From Rhodothermia bacterium (GTDB taxonomy: Bacteria > Bacteroidota > Rhodothermia > Rhodothermales > JABDKH01), in assembly GCA_030431165.1 (NCBI GenBank), contig JAUIJQ010000005.1:1-22439 (forward strand): 22,439 nucleotides of DNA, in the 5' to 3' direction. Shown here in pieces: positions 6,846 through 15,434 of the stretch. A program made the position numbers and the translations under genes. The notes beneath the pieces were generated by a model. That model had not been told where the DNA came from. It did no database searches and saw only the letters and a list, made by a program, of their open reading frames with translations. How positions within the stretch are numbered: position 1 is the first letter of the stretch; each line of letters opens with the position of its first letter.

Positions 6846-7967
6846 TTGTCAGCGTCCAGGAGAATTTCGTCGCACCAGCCCGTCGCCAGGGATACGCTTG
6901 CACTGGTGGTGCCGGTGTTCAACGAAGCGGAGTCGATCCCCGCGCTGGTCGCTGAGATCGAAGCCTTTCGAGCCGAGCGACCGTTCATTACGGAAGTAAT
7001 CCTCGTTGACGACGGCAGCACCGATGGTTCCGGTCTGCTGATCCGGGAGCTTACCAGCAATCGGTCCGGCTACTTCCTTATCGGGTTTACGCGGAATTTC
7101 GGACACCAACCGGCGATCACCGCGGGGCTCTCTGCTGTTGAGGCTGACGCGGCCGTCGTGCTTGATGCAGACCTGCAGGACCCACTCGTGGTCGTTGATG
7201 ACATGGTCCAATTGTGGCGCGAGGGCTATGACGATGTGTACGGAATTCGGCGGCAGCGGGCGGGTGATGGGTGGCTGCGGCGGCGGGCGCGGCACCTGTT
7301 CTATCTTTTTTTCCGCCGCTTCACCGGCGTCAATGCGCCGGCAGACGTTGGTGATTTCAGACTGCTCTCCCGACGCGTTATCGATGCCTACATGGACCTT
7401 CATGAACAGCGGCCGTACGTTCGCGGACTGGTGTCATGGTTGGGTTTCAATCAGATTGGTGTTGAATACGATCGCCCACAACGCCGCACAGGTCGTTCCA
7501 AGTATCCGCTGAGTAAACTCGCGAGGCTGGCCTTTACCGGGCTTACTTCTTTTTCGAATCGCCCATTGCGGTACGCGGTTCGAGCCGGTGTCCTGGTTTC
7601 GATGCTTTCGTTTGCGGGACTGGTGTGGGCCGTGGTAACAAAACTCCTGTACCCGGAAACGATCTCTGGCTGGGCGTCGCTTATCTTCGTCGGGTTCTTC
7701 TTTGGTGGCGTTCAGCTCCTGTTCCTCGGTATTGTCGGCACCTACCTTGGTCGCGTGTATGACGAGGTAAAGTCCCGTCCTCGATTTGTGGTTCGCGAAA
7801 CCTGGCAGTCCAAGGTTGACACCGGCGGCGCCTCCGGCACCGGCGATGCCGCTACCACAGGGGCAGACACCACAGGAGCAGACAAGATAGGAGCAGATAC
7901 CACCGGAGCCGAGACTGAAGCTACTCCCGACGCCGACACAACAAATCCGCCTCGAGGCGCGTTGTGA
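6846..7967 (+). CDS. Family 2 glycosyltransferase, DPM1/ArnC/GtrB-like
   Basis: The 373-aa product has a cytosolic GT-A domain: V-V-P-V-F-N-E (~18-24), V-D-D-G-S-T-D-G, and the metal/nucleotide-sugar motif D-A-D-L-Q-D (Asp107-x-Asp109). Two membrane helices follow (~246-266 and ~277-298), then L-G-R-V-Y-D-E-V-K. This is the layout of polyprenyl-phosphate sugar transferases, which load a sugar on undecaprenyl phosphate for envelope glycan or lipid A modification. The start is TTG at 6846, with the purine-rich GGGGAAGG just upstream; no ATG is available before the conserved domain. The last ~50 residues form a Thr/Ala/Asp/Gly-rich tail containing four pentapeptide repeats, which is not part of the family fold. 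Confidence 0.85.
   Translation: MSASRRISSHQPVARDTLALVVPVFNEAESIPALVAEIEAFRAERPFITEVILVDDGSTDGSGLLIRELTSNRSGYFLIGFTRNFGHQPAITAGLSAVEADAAVVLDADLQDPLVVVDDMVQLWREGYDDVYGIRRQRAGDGWLRRRARHLFYLFFRRFTGVNAPADVGDFRLLSRRVIDAYMDLHEQRPYVRGLVSWLGFNQIGVEYDRPQRRTGRSKYPLSKLARLAFTGLTSFSNRPLRYAVRAGVLVSMLSFAGLVWAVVTKLLYPETISGWASLIFVGFFFGGVQLLFLGIVGTYLGRVYDEVKSRPRFVVRETWQSKVDTGGASGTGDAATTGADTTGADKIGADTTGAETEATPDADTTNPPRGAL
7854..7913 (+). repeat. 15-bp tandem repeat x4 within the glycosyltransferase 3' end
   Basis: Units start at 7854, 7869, 7884 and 7899. The first two differ by one base (ACCACAGGGGCAGAC and ACCACAGGAGCAGAC); the last two have diverged. Each unit encodes a pentapeptide of the form T-T-G-A-D. 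The period is a multiple of three, so copy-number change would lengthen or shorten the tail without shifting the frame. Confidence 0.85.
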
Positions 7968-8035
7968 ACATACTCGAGGGGAGCAGGTAGAAGAGATCCC
8001 ACCACGGTTTTGAAGTCGCGCAAAGCGCATCGCTC

Positions 8036-8785
8036 ATGAAGCGGAATGACGTTGTTGCCCTCGGCGTGAGCCTCGTCCTCCACGTCGCGTTACTCATTCT
8101 CCTGTCGATGACCACGATAGGGGCAAGCCAGTATGACCCGATCGGGTACATCGAGGTGGATTTTGGCCCCCTCGCGGAGGGACGACCGGTCCAGCAGTCC
8201 GTTGAGGAGAGTCCCGTCGATTCAGATCAAACTGACGACACCGTCGAAGATGTCGAGCCTCAGCCTCCATCGGCACCGGAACAGGCACGTCCTGTAGATC
8301 TGCCAGATGAAGTCGACACGCCGGTAGATGAGAAAATCTCGACTCCTGAAGTCGATGACATTTCGCCGGAGCAGCAGACAAATCCGGAGCAGACCGACGA
8401 TCCGAATCCCCAGGAAGAAGTTATTCCGGCGTCTCCTCGCGAGGGTGGAAGCACCGGAGGTAACACGGGTGCCGAGTCGGGTGACGACGGGGCCGGGACG
8501 GATGCGGAGGCCTCCGCGCCTTTTCAGATCGAGGGTCTGAATCGCACGCCGGTAATGGCTCCGCCGCCCCCGTACGCCGAGAAGGTGAATGCGTTGATCA
8601 AGGTGCGCATTACCGTTGACCCGCAGGGGCGCGTGGTGCGTCAGATCCCAATGCTTAAGGGGAATCCGGCGCTCGAGCAAGCCGTGATGGAAACGCTCAG
8701 GGGCTGGCGGTTTAATCCGCTGCCGCCGAATGCACCGCAGGAAAATCAGACGGGGATCGTCACGTTTCGCTTCCGGCTCGAGTAG
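8036..8785 (+). CDS. tonB: Energy transducer TonB
   Basis: The 249-aa product has the three-part TonB layout. An N-terminal membrane anchor (residues ~6-27) contains the S-x3-H pair (Ser12, His16) that couples TonB to ExbB/ExbD. A long periplasmic linker (~30-175) is rich in Pro, Glu, Asp and Gln, then in Gly/Ser. A C-terminal TonB domain (~176-249) includes I-K-V-R-I-T-V-D-P-Q-G-R-V and L-R-G-W-R-F-N-P. It transmits proton-motive force to outer-membrane receptors. ExbB, ExbD and receptor genes are not in the window. The linker is much more acidic than the Pro-Lys linker of E. coli TonB. The ATG at 8036 has no obvious Shine-Dalgarno. Its last 26 bases overlap the converging dehydratase gene. 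Confidence 0.88.
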   Translation: MKRNDVVALGVSLVLHVALLILLSMTTIGASQYDPIGYIEVDFGPLAEGRPVQQSVEESPVDSDQTDDTVEDVEPQPPSAPEQARPVDLPDEVDTPVDEKISTPEVDDISPEQQTNPEQTDDPNPQEEVIPASPREGGSTGGNTGAESGDDGAGTDAEASAPFQIEGLNRTPVMAPPPPYAEKVNALIKVRITVDPQGRVVRQIPMLKGNPALEQAVMETLRGWRFNPLPPNAPQENQTGIVTFRFRLE

Positions 8786-9755
8786 ACTCCGCGTCACCGA
8801 GGATCCGACACAGGACCTCGGGTGGCACGTTGCCGCCGCAGACGATGACTACCACATTTCCGTGCAGTTGCGCACGTTCCTGAAGGTAGCCGGCGAGTGC
8901 GCATCCCGCGGCACCCTCAACCACAATGTGCTCGCGCTCGATGAGCATCGCCATGGCGTCGGCAATGTCCCGTTCGGACACCAGGTTGAAGTGGTCCACG
9001 ATGGCCGCACATAGCGGCAATGTAATTGTGCCGGCTTCGATGCCGCCCGCAGTCCCATCGCTGAGCGTGGGTTCAGACGTAATCTCTACGACGCGCCCCG
9101 CGGCAACCGATGCCGCCATTGCTGCCGAGGCTGACGGTGAACATCCGACAACGCGACACGCCGGGTTTACATCGCGCAACACGGCGCCGACGCCTGATAT
9201 CAGTCCGCCCCCGCCAACAGCGACAAAAACAGTATCCACAGGATCAAGTGCTTCAGCGACTTCGACGCCGACCGTGGCCTGACCCGCCACAACGCGCGCG
9301 TCGTTGTACGGTGAAACAAAGGGCACGCCGGTCTCTGTAGCTGCCGCACGTGCAGCTTCCTCTGCTTCGATGCAATCGGCTCCGGAGAAGGTGACATCTG
9401 CCCCCAGCTTCTTGATTGCGGCGATTTTAGTCTGAAGGGATGTGGTTGGAGCAAAGATCGTCGCCCGGGTGCCGAGGGCGCGACAGGCGTAGGCCACCCC
9501 AAGGCCGTGATTACCCGTTGATGCCGCTGTGACGTGGGGGGCGGCATCGCCGGAGTCGATGAGGGCATTCAGGGCGCCACGCACTTTGAAAGAACCGGTA
9601 ATCTGGAGGTTCTCAAGCTTCAGGTAGGCCTTGCACGTGGGTCCGTCGAGCCACGGCGCACGTAAGAGAGGCGTGGAGCGAATGTGGCCTTGAAGTCGCT
9701 TGTGGGCCCTTCGCGCTTCAGCTGCGATATCTGCCTCGGTGGGCGCGGCGGTCAT
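8760..9755 (-). CDS. Threonine/serine dehydratase (PLP fold II, no ACT domain)
   Basis: The 331-aa product is a fold-type II PLP enzyme. The Schiff-base lysine is Lys57 in G-S-F-K-V-R-G, the asparagine loop is S-T-G-N-H-G (79-84), and the phosphate-binding glycine loop is V-G-G-G-G-L-I-S-G (180-188). The chain stops after the catalytic domain, so it is like the catabolic or short threonine ammonia-lyases and serine racemase-type dehydratases rather than biosynthetic IlvA, which has a regulatory domain. Substrate (Thr, Ser, or hydroxyaspartate) cannot be decided from sequence alone. A GTG 11 codons upstream (9788) is possible, but ATG 9755 fits the family start and has GGA four bases before it. 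It converges on tonB with a 26-base overlap. Confidence 0.85.
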   Translation of the reverse strand: MTAAPTEADIAAEARRAHKRLQGHIRSTPLLRAPWLDGPTCKAYLKLENLQITGSFKVRGALNALIDSGDAAPHVTAASTGNHGLGVAYACRALGTRATIFAPTTSLQTKIAAIKKLGADVTFSGADCIEAEEAARAAATETGVPFVSPYNDARVVAGQATVGVEVAEALDPVDTVFVAVGGGGLISGVGAVLRDVNPACRVVGCSPSASAAMAASVAAGRVVEITSEPTLSDGTAGGIEAGTITLPLCAAIVDHFNLVSERDIADAMAMLIEREHIVVEGAAGCALAGYLQERAQLHGNVVVIVCGGNVPPEVLCRILGDAESTRAGSET

Positions 9756-9903
9756 GGGTCCGATCAAACGGGTTGGTTGAAATGACACGTTGCAACCCTC
9801 GCAGCGCCCCGGCCGGGAACGACCCGACGCTGGACAGCATAAACCCGTGAAGCATGGTGTCGGTACGCGAGTGTGGCAATTGAGGCCGGTATCGCCGTGT
9901 GCT

Positions 9904-9935
9904 CTATCTTACGTGGTTGCGTCAGATAAAGATAG
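9904..9935. promoter_or_regulatory. Inverted repeat before the sugar transferase gene
   Basis: CTATCTT (9904-9910) and AAGATAG (9929-9935) are perfect 7-base inverted arms around an 18-base centre. The right arm ends 12 bases before the TTG start at 9948, so it could be an operator half-site pair or a leader stem that limits ribosome access. No recognised regulator matches it. Confidence 0.3.
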
Positions 9936-9947
9936 CGCCTTCGGGTC

Positions 9948-11390
9948 TTGTCGCGCCGGGTTGAACTCATAGCATTGCTTATTGCGGATGCGGTTGCGAT
10001 CAACATCGCATACGCAGCGCAGTACCACGCCCGTTTCAAACTGCTCTGGTTCGGAACGCCCGAGGTATATCCGATCGCCGTCGTCCCCGCTGCGATCGTC
10101 CTGACCGTATTCTGGTTAACGCTGTTCTTCTTCTTCGGGTTGTACAGGGAGCGGTACGCCGACAGTCGATTTGATGAGATTGTGTCGATCGGCAAAGTGG
10201 TGACGATTGGATCGCTGATTCTCGTTTTTGGGAAATACATCGATGCGCTCAGCCAGGAGTCGGCCCGGTCCGCAATCTTCTTCTACTGGTTTGTTGTGGC
10301 GTCGTCTGCAGCCGTCGCGCGAACTGTTGTTCGATCCATCCAGAAGCAGCTCATCCTCCGAGGTCGCGGATTACACAACGCCTTGATCGTCGGCTGGACC
10401 GATCAGGTTGAGCACTTGTATCGCGAGATTGCCGCATATCCCGAAGCCGGCCTGAACGTGGTCGGCGCGGTTCGGCTGGATCAGCAGACAGCGGGTGGAC
10501 ACGGCGACGAACTGGACCAGGGAGAGACGGCCATCCTGGCACCACCGGCCAAGGCCGGTCACTCAACGCTTCGTGCCGTGGAGACGCTACCGTCCCTCAT
10601 CGATGAGTTGGACATACAGGATGTACTCATTGCGCTCGGGGCAAACGACCACGAAGCGCTGATGGAGGTGCTGCGCGTGTGTGATGGGCGACCCGTGGTC
10701 TTGAAACTCGTGCCCGATTTCTATTCGGTCATAGGCGGGATGGCGCGGACCGAGCATATGTACGGGCTACCGCTTATCGAGGTGTTGCCTTCACCGATGC
10801 CGGCGTGGGAGCAGAGTACAAAGCGATTGTTTGACGTGGTGGCGTCAATTGCAGTGCTGATCGTCGGCGCGCCCCTGTGGGTACTGCTCGCAATACTTAT
10901 CCGCGGAACGTCGCCCGGTCCCGCGATCTACCGGCAAGACCGTGTAGGCCAGCACGGCCGTGTGTTTACCATGCTGAAGTTCCGGACGATGCATCGGGAC
11001 GCAGAGGCGAAGACTGGTCCGGTGTGGGCAGTCGAAAACGACCCTCGTTACACGTCGATCGGTCGCTGGTTGCGGCGTACCCGCCTCGACGAAGTGCCGC
11101 AGCTCATCAACGTTTTGAAGGGTGAGATGAGTTTGGTGGGACCGCGTCCCGAGCGGCCGTATTTTGTCGAAACGCTTGCCGACGAGATTCCGCTGTATCG
11201 ACGCCGACACCGGGTAAAGCCGGGCATAACGGGATGGGCGCAGGTAAAGTGGGGATACGACAGCTCGCTTGCCGACGTACGGCAGAAGGTGAAGTACGAC
11301 TTCTTCTATATCGAAAACATGAGTTTGCGTATGGACTTCAAGATCCTGCTGCGTACGCTACGAACGGCCCTGCGCGGTGAGGGACACTAG
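9948..11390 (+). CDS. Polyprenyl-phosphate sugar-1-phosphate transferase
   Basis: The 480-aa product is a WbaP/WcaJ-type polyisoprenyl-phosphate hexose-1-phosphate transferase that starts lipid-linked glycan (capsule, exopolysaccharide or O-antigen) synthesis. It has four N-terminal membrane segments (~5-25, 41-66, 78-98, 110-130), a nucleotide-binding-like central domain (~142-275) and the C-terminal catalytic domain. The latter begins K-R-L-F-D-V-V-A-S (292-300) with a membrane hairpin, then K-F-R-T-M (344-348), R-L-D-E-V-P-Q (379-385, catalytic Asp381-Glu382), S-L-V-G-P-R-P-E (395-402) and K-P-G-I-T-G-W (424-430). The start is a TTG: an in-frame stop lies only five codons upstream and no ATG is usable. 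The E1 fusion gene begins four bases after its stop. Confidence 0.88.
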   Translation: MSRRVELIALLIADAVAINIAYAAQYHARFKLLWFGTPEVYPIAVVPAAIVLTVFWLTLFFFFGLYRERYADSRFDEIVSIGKVVTIGSLILVFGKYIDALSQESARSAIFFYWFVVASSAAVARTVVRSIQKQLILRGRGLHNALIVGWTDQVEHLYREIAAYPEAGLNVVGAVRLDQQTAGGHGDELDQGETAILAPPAKAGHSTLRAVETLPSLIDELDIQDVLIALGANDHEALMEVLRVCDGRPVVLKLVPDFYSVIGGMARTEHMYGLPLIEVLPSPMPAWEQSTKRLFDVVASIAVLIVGAPLWVLLAILIRGTSPGPAIYRQDRVGQHGRVFTMLKFRTMHRDAEAKTGPVWAVENDPRYTSIGRWLRRTRLDEVPQLINVLKGEMSLVGPRPERPYFVETLADEIPLYRRRHRVKPGITGWAQVKWGYDSSLADVRQKVKYDFFYIENMSLRMDFKILLRTLRTALRGEGH

Positions 11391-11394
11391 CCAT

Positions 11395-13371
11395 ATGCTT
11401 ACCGACACGCCGGCGGAAACAAGCCTGCACGAGTATCGCGCGCTGCTGTTGCCGCGCGTTATCGAAGACAAGATGCTGCGCCTGATCAGGCAGGGGCGCA
11501 TCTCGAAGTGGTTTTCCGGTTATGGGCAGGAGGCGATTGCAGTTGGCTGTGCCCTGGCGCTGGACGACGACGATTACGTCTTTCCGACGCATCGAAACCT
11601 CGGCGTCTGGACCACACGCGACGTCCCGCTGAAGCCGCTCTTCTGCCAGTTGATGGGTCGCGAGGGTGGCTATACCAAGGGGCGAGACCGCACCTTTCAC
11701 TTCGGGTTACCCGAAAAGCGGATAGTTGGAATGATCTCCCACATGGCGGCCATGCTTCCGGTCGCATGTGGCGTCGCGTACGGACTCAGACGTCGTGGGG
11801 ATCAGAACGTCGCACTTGCCTTTTGCGGCGATGGTGCGTCAAGGGAGGGCGACTTTCACGAGGCGCTGAATCTTGCATCCGTGTGGCGGCTGCCGGTCAT
11901 TTTCGTTGTCGAGAACAACGGCTACGGTCTGAGCACTCCGACATCTGAGGCCATGGCGGTTACCGAACTGGCCAGCGCTGCCGCCGGGTACGGCATGGCG
12001 GGTGAGACCATTGACGGAAATCACCTTGGTTCAGTCATTGAAGCAGTCACGCGAGCCCGCGCTCGAGCGCTGCGTGGGGAAGGCCCGACGCTGCTTGAAA
12101 TGAAGACGTTTCGCGTGCGCGGGCACGAAGAGGCGTCGGGTACGAAGTACGTTCCCAAAGAGCTTATCGAAGAATGGAGCGGCCGGGATCCCGTCAAGAG
12201 CGAGACGGCACGGGTCGTGGAGGACGGTCTTGCGTCAGAGGATGAGTTGGGCACCTTGCGGGCCGAGCTCGAAGGGCTCGTGGATGAAGCCGCCGAGTAT
12301 GCGCTTGCCCAGCCTGAGGTCACCAGTTCCCTGGATGTGGAACGCGCGGATGTCTTCGAACAAGGACCAGGAGGAGTCGAACCGACTGGACCGCGGACAA
12401 ACAAACGGTACATAGACGCCGTCAGCGATGCCCTGAGACAGAGCATGGAAGCCGATGACCGGATCGTCTTGTTCGGCCAGGACATCGCCGGCTACGGAGG
12501 TGTGTTCAAGGTTACCCAGGGTTTTGTAGAGCAGTTCGGATCTGATCGGGTCCGCAATACACCGATAATTGAAAGCGGCGCGGTTGGTGCCGCCATGGGC
12601 GCGTCGCTAACGGGTCTCAAGCCGGTCCTTGAGATGCAATACGCGGACTTCATCACCTGCGGGTTTAATCAGATCGTGAGCAACCTCGCCACGACGCGTT
12701 ATCGTTGGGGGCAGCAGGTTGATGTAACCGTACGTGCGCCGTACGGTGGTAACATTGGGGCAGGACCCTTTCACTCGCAGTCGGTGGAGGCCTGGTTTGC
12801 TCACGTGCCCGGGTTGAAGGTCGTTGTGCCCGGCACGCCGCAGGATGCAAAAGGATTGTTGATGGCAGCAATCAAAGATCCGAACCCCGTCATCGTCTTT
12901 GAGCACAAGTTCCTGTATCGTGCGCTTCGTGGCGACGTTACGGATGCACCTTTTTCACTTCCAATTGGTGCAGCGCGCATCGAACGCGAGGGAGCCGATC
13001 TAACGATTGTAACGTGGGGGCTGGGCCTGCTCTGGGCAGTTGAAGAGGCTGAGCGGCGCAGCACCGTTGACGGCGTATCGATCGAAGTCGTGGACCTGCG
13101 AACGGTCCATCCGTGGGACCGGGAGACCGTCCTCGGCTCCGTGAGGAAGACGGGCCGGCTCATTGTAGTGCACGAGGCCGCTCGGACAGGGGGCTTCGGC
13201 GGTGAAGTTGCGTCTACGATTGCAGAAGAAGCGTTCGAGTTCCTGGATGCGCCGCCGGTCAGAGTTGGTGGAGCCGACATCCCGATTCCGTTTTCGACAC
13301 AGCTCGAACGCGAAGTGTACTCGGCACACGCCAGGCTTGGTAAGGCCATCGATCGGGTTCTCGAGTACTGA
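11395..13371 (+). CDS. 2-oxo acid dehydrogenase E1, fused alpha and beta subunits
   Basis: One 658-aa chain joins the E1 alpha and beta subunits, which are separate in most bacteria. The alpha part (~1-320) has P-T-H-R-N-L-G and the thiamine diphosphate motif G-D-G (145-147) ending N-N (174-175). A linker around 321-336 leads to the beta part (~337-658), which has G-Q-D-I-A-G-Y-G-G, the cofactor-activating Glu393 (I-I-E-S-G-A) and F-H-S-Q around His460. It decarboxylates a 2-oxo acid (branched-chain, pyruvate or acetoin) and passes the acyl group to E2. No E2 or E3 gene is nearby, so the substrate is undecided. ATG 11395, with GGTGAGGG eleven bases before it, is preferred over an overlapping GTG at 11377. 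Confidence 0.9.
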   Translation: MLTDTPAETSLHEYRALLLPRVIEDKMLRLIRQGRISKWFSGYGQEAIAVGCALALDDDDYVFPTHRNLGVWTTRDVPLKPLFCQLMGREGGYTKGRDRTFHFGLPEKRIVGMISHMAAMLPVACGVAYGLRRRGDQNVALAFCGDGASREGDFHEALNLASVWRLPVIFVVENNGYGLSTPTSEAMAVTELASAAAGYGMAGETIDGNHLGSVIEAVTRARARALRGEGPTLLEMKTFRVRGHEEASGTKYVPKELIEEWSGRDPVKSETARVVEDGLASEDELGTLRAELEGLVDEAAEYALAQPEVTSSLDVERADVFEQGPGGVEPTGPRTNKRYIDAVSDALRQSMEADDRIVLFGQDIAGYGGVFKVTQGFVEQFGSDRVRNTPIIESGAVGAAMGASLTGLKPVLEMQYADFITCGFNQIVSNLATTRYRWGQQVDVTVRAPYGGNIGAGPFHSQSVEAWFAHVPGLKVVVPGTPQDAKGLLMAAIKDPNPVIVFEHKFLYRALRGDVTDAPFSLPIGAARIEREGADLTIVTWGLGLLWAVEEAERRSTVDGVSIEVVDLRTVHPWDRETVLGSVRKTGRLIVVHEAARTGGFGGEVASTIAEEAFEFLDAPPVRVGGADIPIPFSTQLEREVYSAHARLGKAIDRVLEY

Positions 13372-13485
13372 TATCCGAACTCGCGGGCGTGAGTAGAGTA
13401 TGAACCGGCGAGCCTTGTACGGCTCTTGCCCGTCGACGCTCCACCGTGAATTGCTCGCATAACACCGCCGTTGAGGACGGCAACC

Positions 13486-13962
13486 ATGAGTGACGTTTCG
13501 CCGATGCCCGAAGTTGGACAGAAGGCCCCCGCGTTTTCCGGAAAAGACCAATCGGGAAAAACCGTTAAGCTGGCGGACTACAAAGGACAGAAGCTGGTCC
13601 TGTACTTCTATCCGAAGGACGATACGCCGGGCTGCACCAAGCAGGCCTGTAACCTGCGGGATGGTGAGACGCAGTTGGCTGCCCACGGGATTGCTGTTGT
13701 GGGTGTGTCGGGTGATGCCGTTGCGTCGCACGCAAAGTTTGCGAGCAAGTATGATCTGCCGTTTCCGCTGATTGCGGATGTCGGGCTCGACATCACGAAA
13801 CGCTACGGCGCCTATGGAGAGAAGAATATGTATGGCATCAAGCGCATGGGCGTCAAACGGACCACGTTTCTCATTGATGAAGAAGGGCGGGTGGCGCACG
13901 TATTCAAACGGCCCAAAACGGCTGACCACACCGCGGAGATTCTCTCAAAGCTTGATGTGTAA
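13486..13962 (+). CDS. bcp: Peroxiredoxin BCP/PrxQ (thioredoxin-dependent peroxidase)
   Basis: The 158-aa product has the length and motifs of bacterioferritin comigratory protein. D-D-T-P-G-C-T-K-Q-A-C carries the peroxidatic Cys50 and, five residues on, the resolving Cys55, the atypical 2-Cys pattern of E. coli BCP. F-Y-P-K-D is also conserved. It reduces hydrogen peroxide and organic peroxides in the cytoplasm using thioredoxin. The ATG at 13486 has GAGG nine bases upstream; a TTG five codons earlier is rejected. It is 114 bases after the E1 gene and 55 bases before a thioredoxin-fold lipoprotein gene, then tpiA; all are on the same strand, possibly co-transcribed. Confidence 0.93.
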   Translation: MSDVSPMPEVGQKAPAFSGKDQSGKTVKLADYKGQKLVLYFYPKDDTPGCTKQACNLRDGETQLAAHGIAVVGVSGDAVASHAKFASKYDLPFPLIADVGLDITKRYGAYGEKNMYGIKRMGVKRTTFLIDEEGRVAHVFKRPKTADHTAEILSKLDV

Positions 13963-14017
13963 ACCTGTGGCATCAGTGTCGGAGGGTGATTGTCTGAAGA
14001 TGCAGGGAGACACGTCT

Positions 14018-15409
14018 ATGCAACGTTGTAAGGCTGTGCTGGACCGTTTGCGGGTCCGTAAAGTACTCGCGGTCGTCACGCTCGCAGGATTTGTTGTTGG
14101 GTGTAGCAGTTCGCCGCCGGAGCCTGTTGTCAAGAGCCACCTCAGCGGATCCATTTCGGTTGCCGCGGCCGTTGACTCCAGCGGTAATTTCGAGGGGTTC
14201 TCGGTCGTCGTGGCCTCGCTGGGCGAGGCGGGACTGGACACCCTGGGGATTGGATTCACCGAACGCGACGGTCGGTTTGCATTTGACATCGAGGCCCCCG
14301 CCAAAGGTGTGTACCCGGTAGCAATCCGTCGTCATGGCGAGATCGTCAAGCAGGGTCAGGTTGTTGTCGCGGACGGTGATTCGGCGACGTTGTCCATCGA
14401 ACTTCCAACCGGGAGACCGCTGACAATTCGTTCGGCTGAGAACGGTGCATGGATGGCGTATCGGAACACCAAGGCGGCACACGCGGCCAATGTGCGCCGC
14501 ATGGCGGGTACCGGTTCGCTGGATGCAGAGATGCTCAGCGCCTCCGTGCATCAGACGGCGAACATCCTCTGGAACCTGGGGGAGACGTACCCCGGGACCA
14601 TGGGCGCCGATCTTGGCCGCGTCGAGTCGGTCGTCATGCTGGCGACCTGGGACGACTCGATTGCAGTGTCGCGTCTACGTGCCCTGCCCGCTGATGCGCC
14701 CGGAATCGTTGAGGCGGTGCGGGCCGGTTGGCGATCAGCCCAACGACTGGCCGGTGTTGACAGTGCGCTGGCCACCATCGCTTGGTTCCGCGATCGGAGC
14801 GCTGATCCGGCAGCCCGGGCCGCGCTGTTTGCTGAACGCATCGTGGCGCTAATGGATGGCGACAGAATCGACGAAGCACGCACCGCGGCACGCGAGTTGG
14901 CTTCCGCAGATAACGGAAATGACGTACCGGAAACATGGCGCGCATGGGGAGAAGCCGCGCTATACGAGATCGATACGCTACAACCCGGTCTGCAGGCTCC
15001 CGACTTCGCGGCAGTCGCGCGTGACGGTTCCCGCTTTGCACTCAGTGAACTGACCTCCGGACTTGTCGTGCTCGAATTCTATACGCCCGACAGTGAGGAG
15101 TATCAGCAGGAGCTACCGCTGCGCATGCAGTTTGACCAGATAGCCGGTCCAGAGTCCCTTCAGATCATCTCGGTTTCGCTGGAGCCTGACGCGGACTTGA
15201 ACGATGCGTTTATCGACTCGCGCAATCTTCCCGGCGTACACATCGTTGCAGAGGGCGGCGCCGAAGGAGAGCTCGCGAGCCTGTACAACGTCCGATCGGT
15301 TCCAAAGCGATTCTTGATTCAGGATGGCCGGATTGTGTCGAAGTACCACGGTCGAACACTCGGGGCAGTCGTCGACGACGCGCGCGCATTACTCAACGCG
15401 TCCAGCTAA
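14018..15409 (+). CDS. Lipoprotein with thioredoxin-fold domain lacking CxxC
   Basis: The 463-aa product has a lipoprotein signal (basic residues 3-15, hydrophobic core, V-V-G-C at 26-29). Then come a beta-rich domain (~38-120) resembling the DUF4369 or carboxypeptidase-regulatory modules, a helical middle (~130-320) and a C-terminal TlpA/AhpC-like domain (~327-463). In the last domain the block that normally reads L-E-F-W-x-x-W-C-x-x-C reads L-E-F-Y-T-P-D-S-E-E-Y (352-362), so both redox cysteines are replaced (Ser359, Tyr362), while the cis-proline segment S-V-P-K-R-F (Pro429) is kept. The overall plan is common among Bacteroidota TlpA-family proteins, but this copy should be redox-dead. 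ATG 14018 has AGGGAG eight bases upstream; ATG 14000 is an alternative. tpiA follows after 25 bases. Confidence 0.75.
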   Translation: MQRCKAVLDRLRVRKVLAVVTLAGFVVGCSSSPPEPVVKSHLSGSISVAAAVDSSGNFEGFSVVVASLGEAGLDTLGIGFTERDGRFAFDIEAPAKGVYPVAIRRHGEIVKQGQVVVADGDSATLSIELPTGRPLTIRSAENGAWMAYRNTKAAHAANVRRMAGTGSLDAEMLSASVHQTANILWNLGETYPGTMGADLGRVESVVMLATWDDSIAVSRLRALPADAPGIVEAVRAGWRSAQRLAGVDSALATIAWFRDRSADPAARAALFAERIVALMDGDRIDEARTAARELASADNGNDVPETWRAWGEAALYEIDTLQPGLQAPDFAAVARDGSRFALSELTSGLVVLEFYTPDSEEYQQELPLRMQFDQIAGPESLQIISVSLEPDADLNDAFIDSRNLPGVHIVAEGGAEGELASLYNVRSVPKRFLIQDGRIVSKYHGRTLGAVVDDARALLNASS

Positions 15410-15434
15410 ACCAATCACCAATACCGGATACACC

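Noticed and set aside
7434..8030. 198-codon minus-strand frame opposite the glycosyltransferase
   Set aside because: Antisense to membrane helices and the repeat tail, with Cys/Gly-rich composition and no motif.
8222..8797. 191-codon open frame on the minus strand opposite tonB
   Set aside because: Antisense to the TonB linker and domain; the product is Arg-rich and shows no family motif.
13384..13432. Nested inverted repeats (GAGCC/GGCTC and CGGGC/GCCCG) after the E1 gene as a terminator
   Set aside because: The inner stem is only five base pairs, the outer arms are far apart and no T-run follows, so support is too weak.
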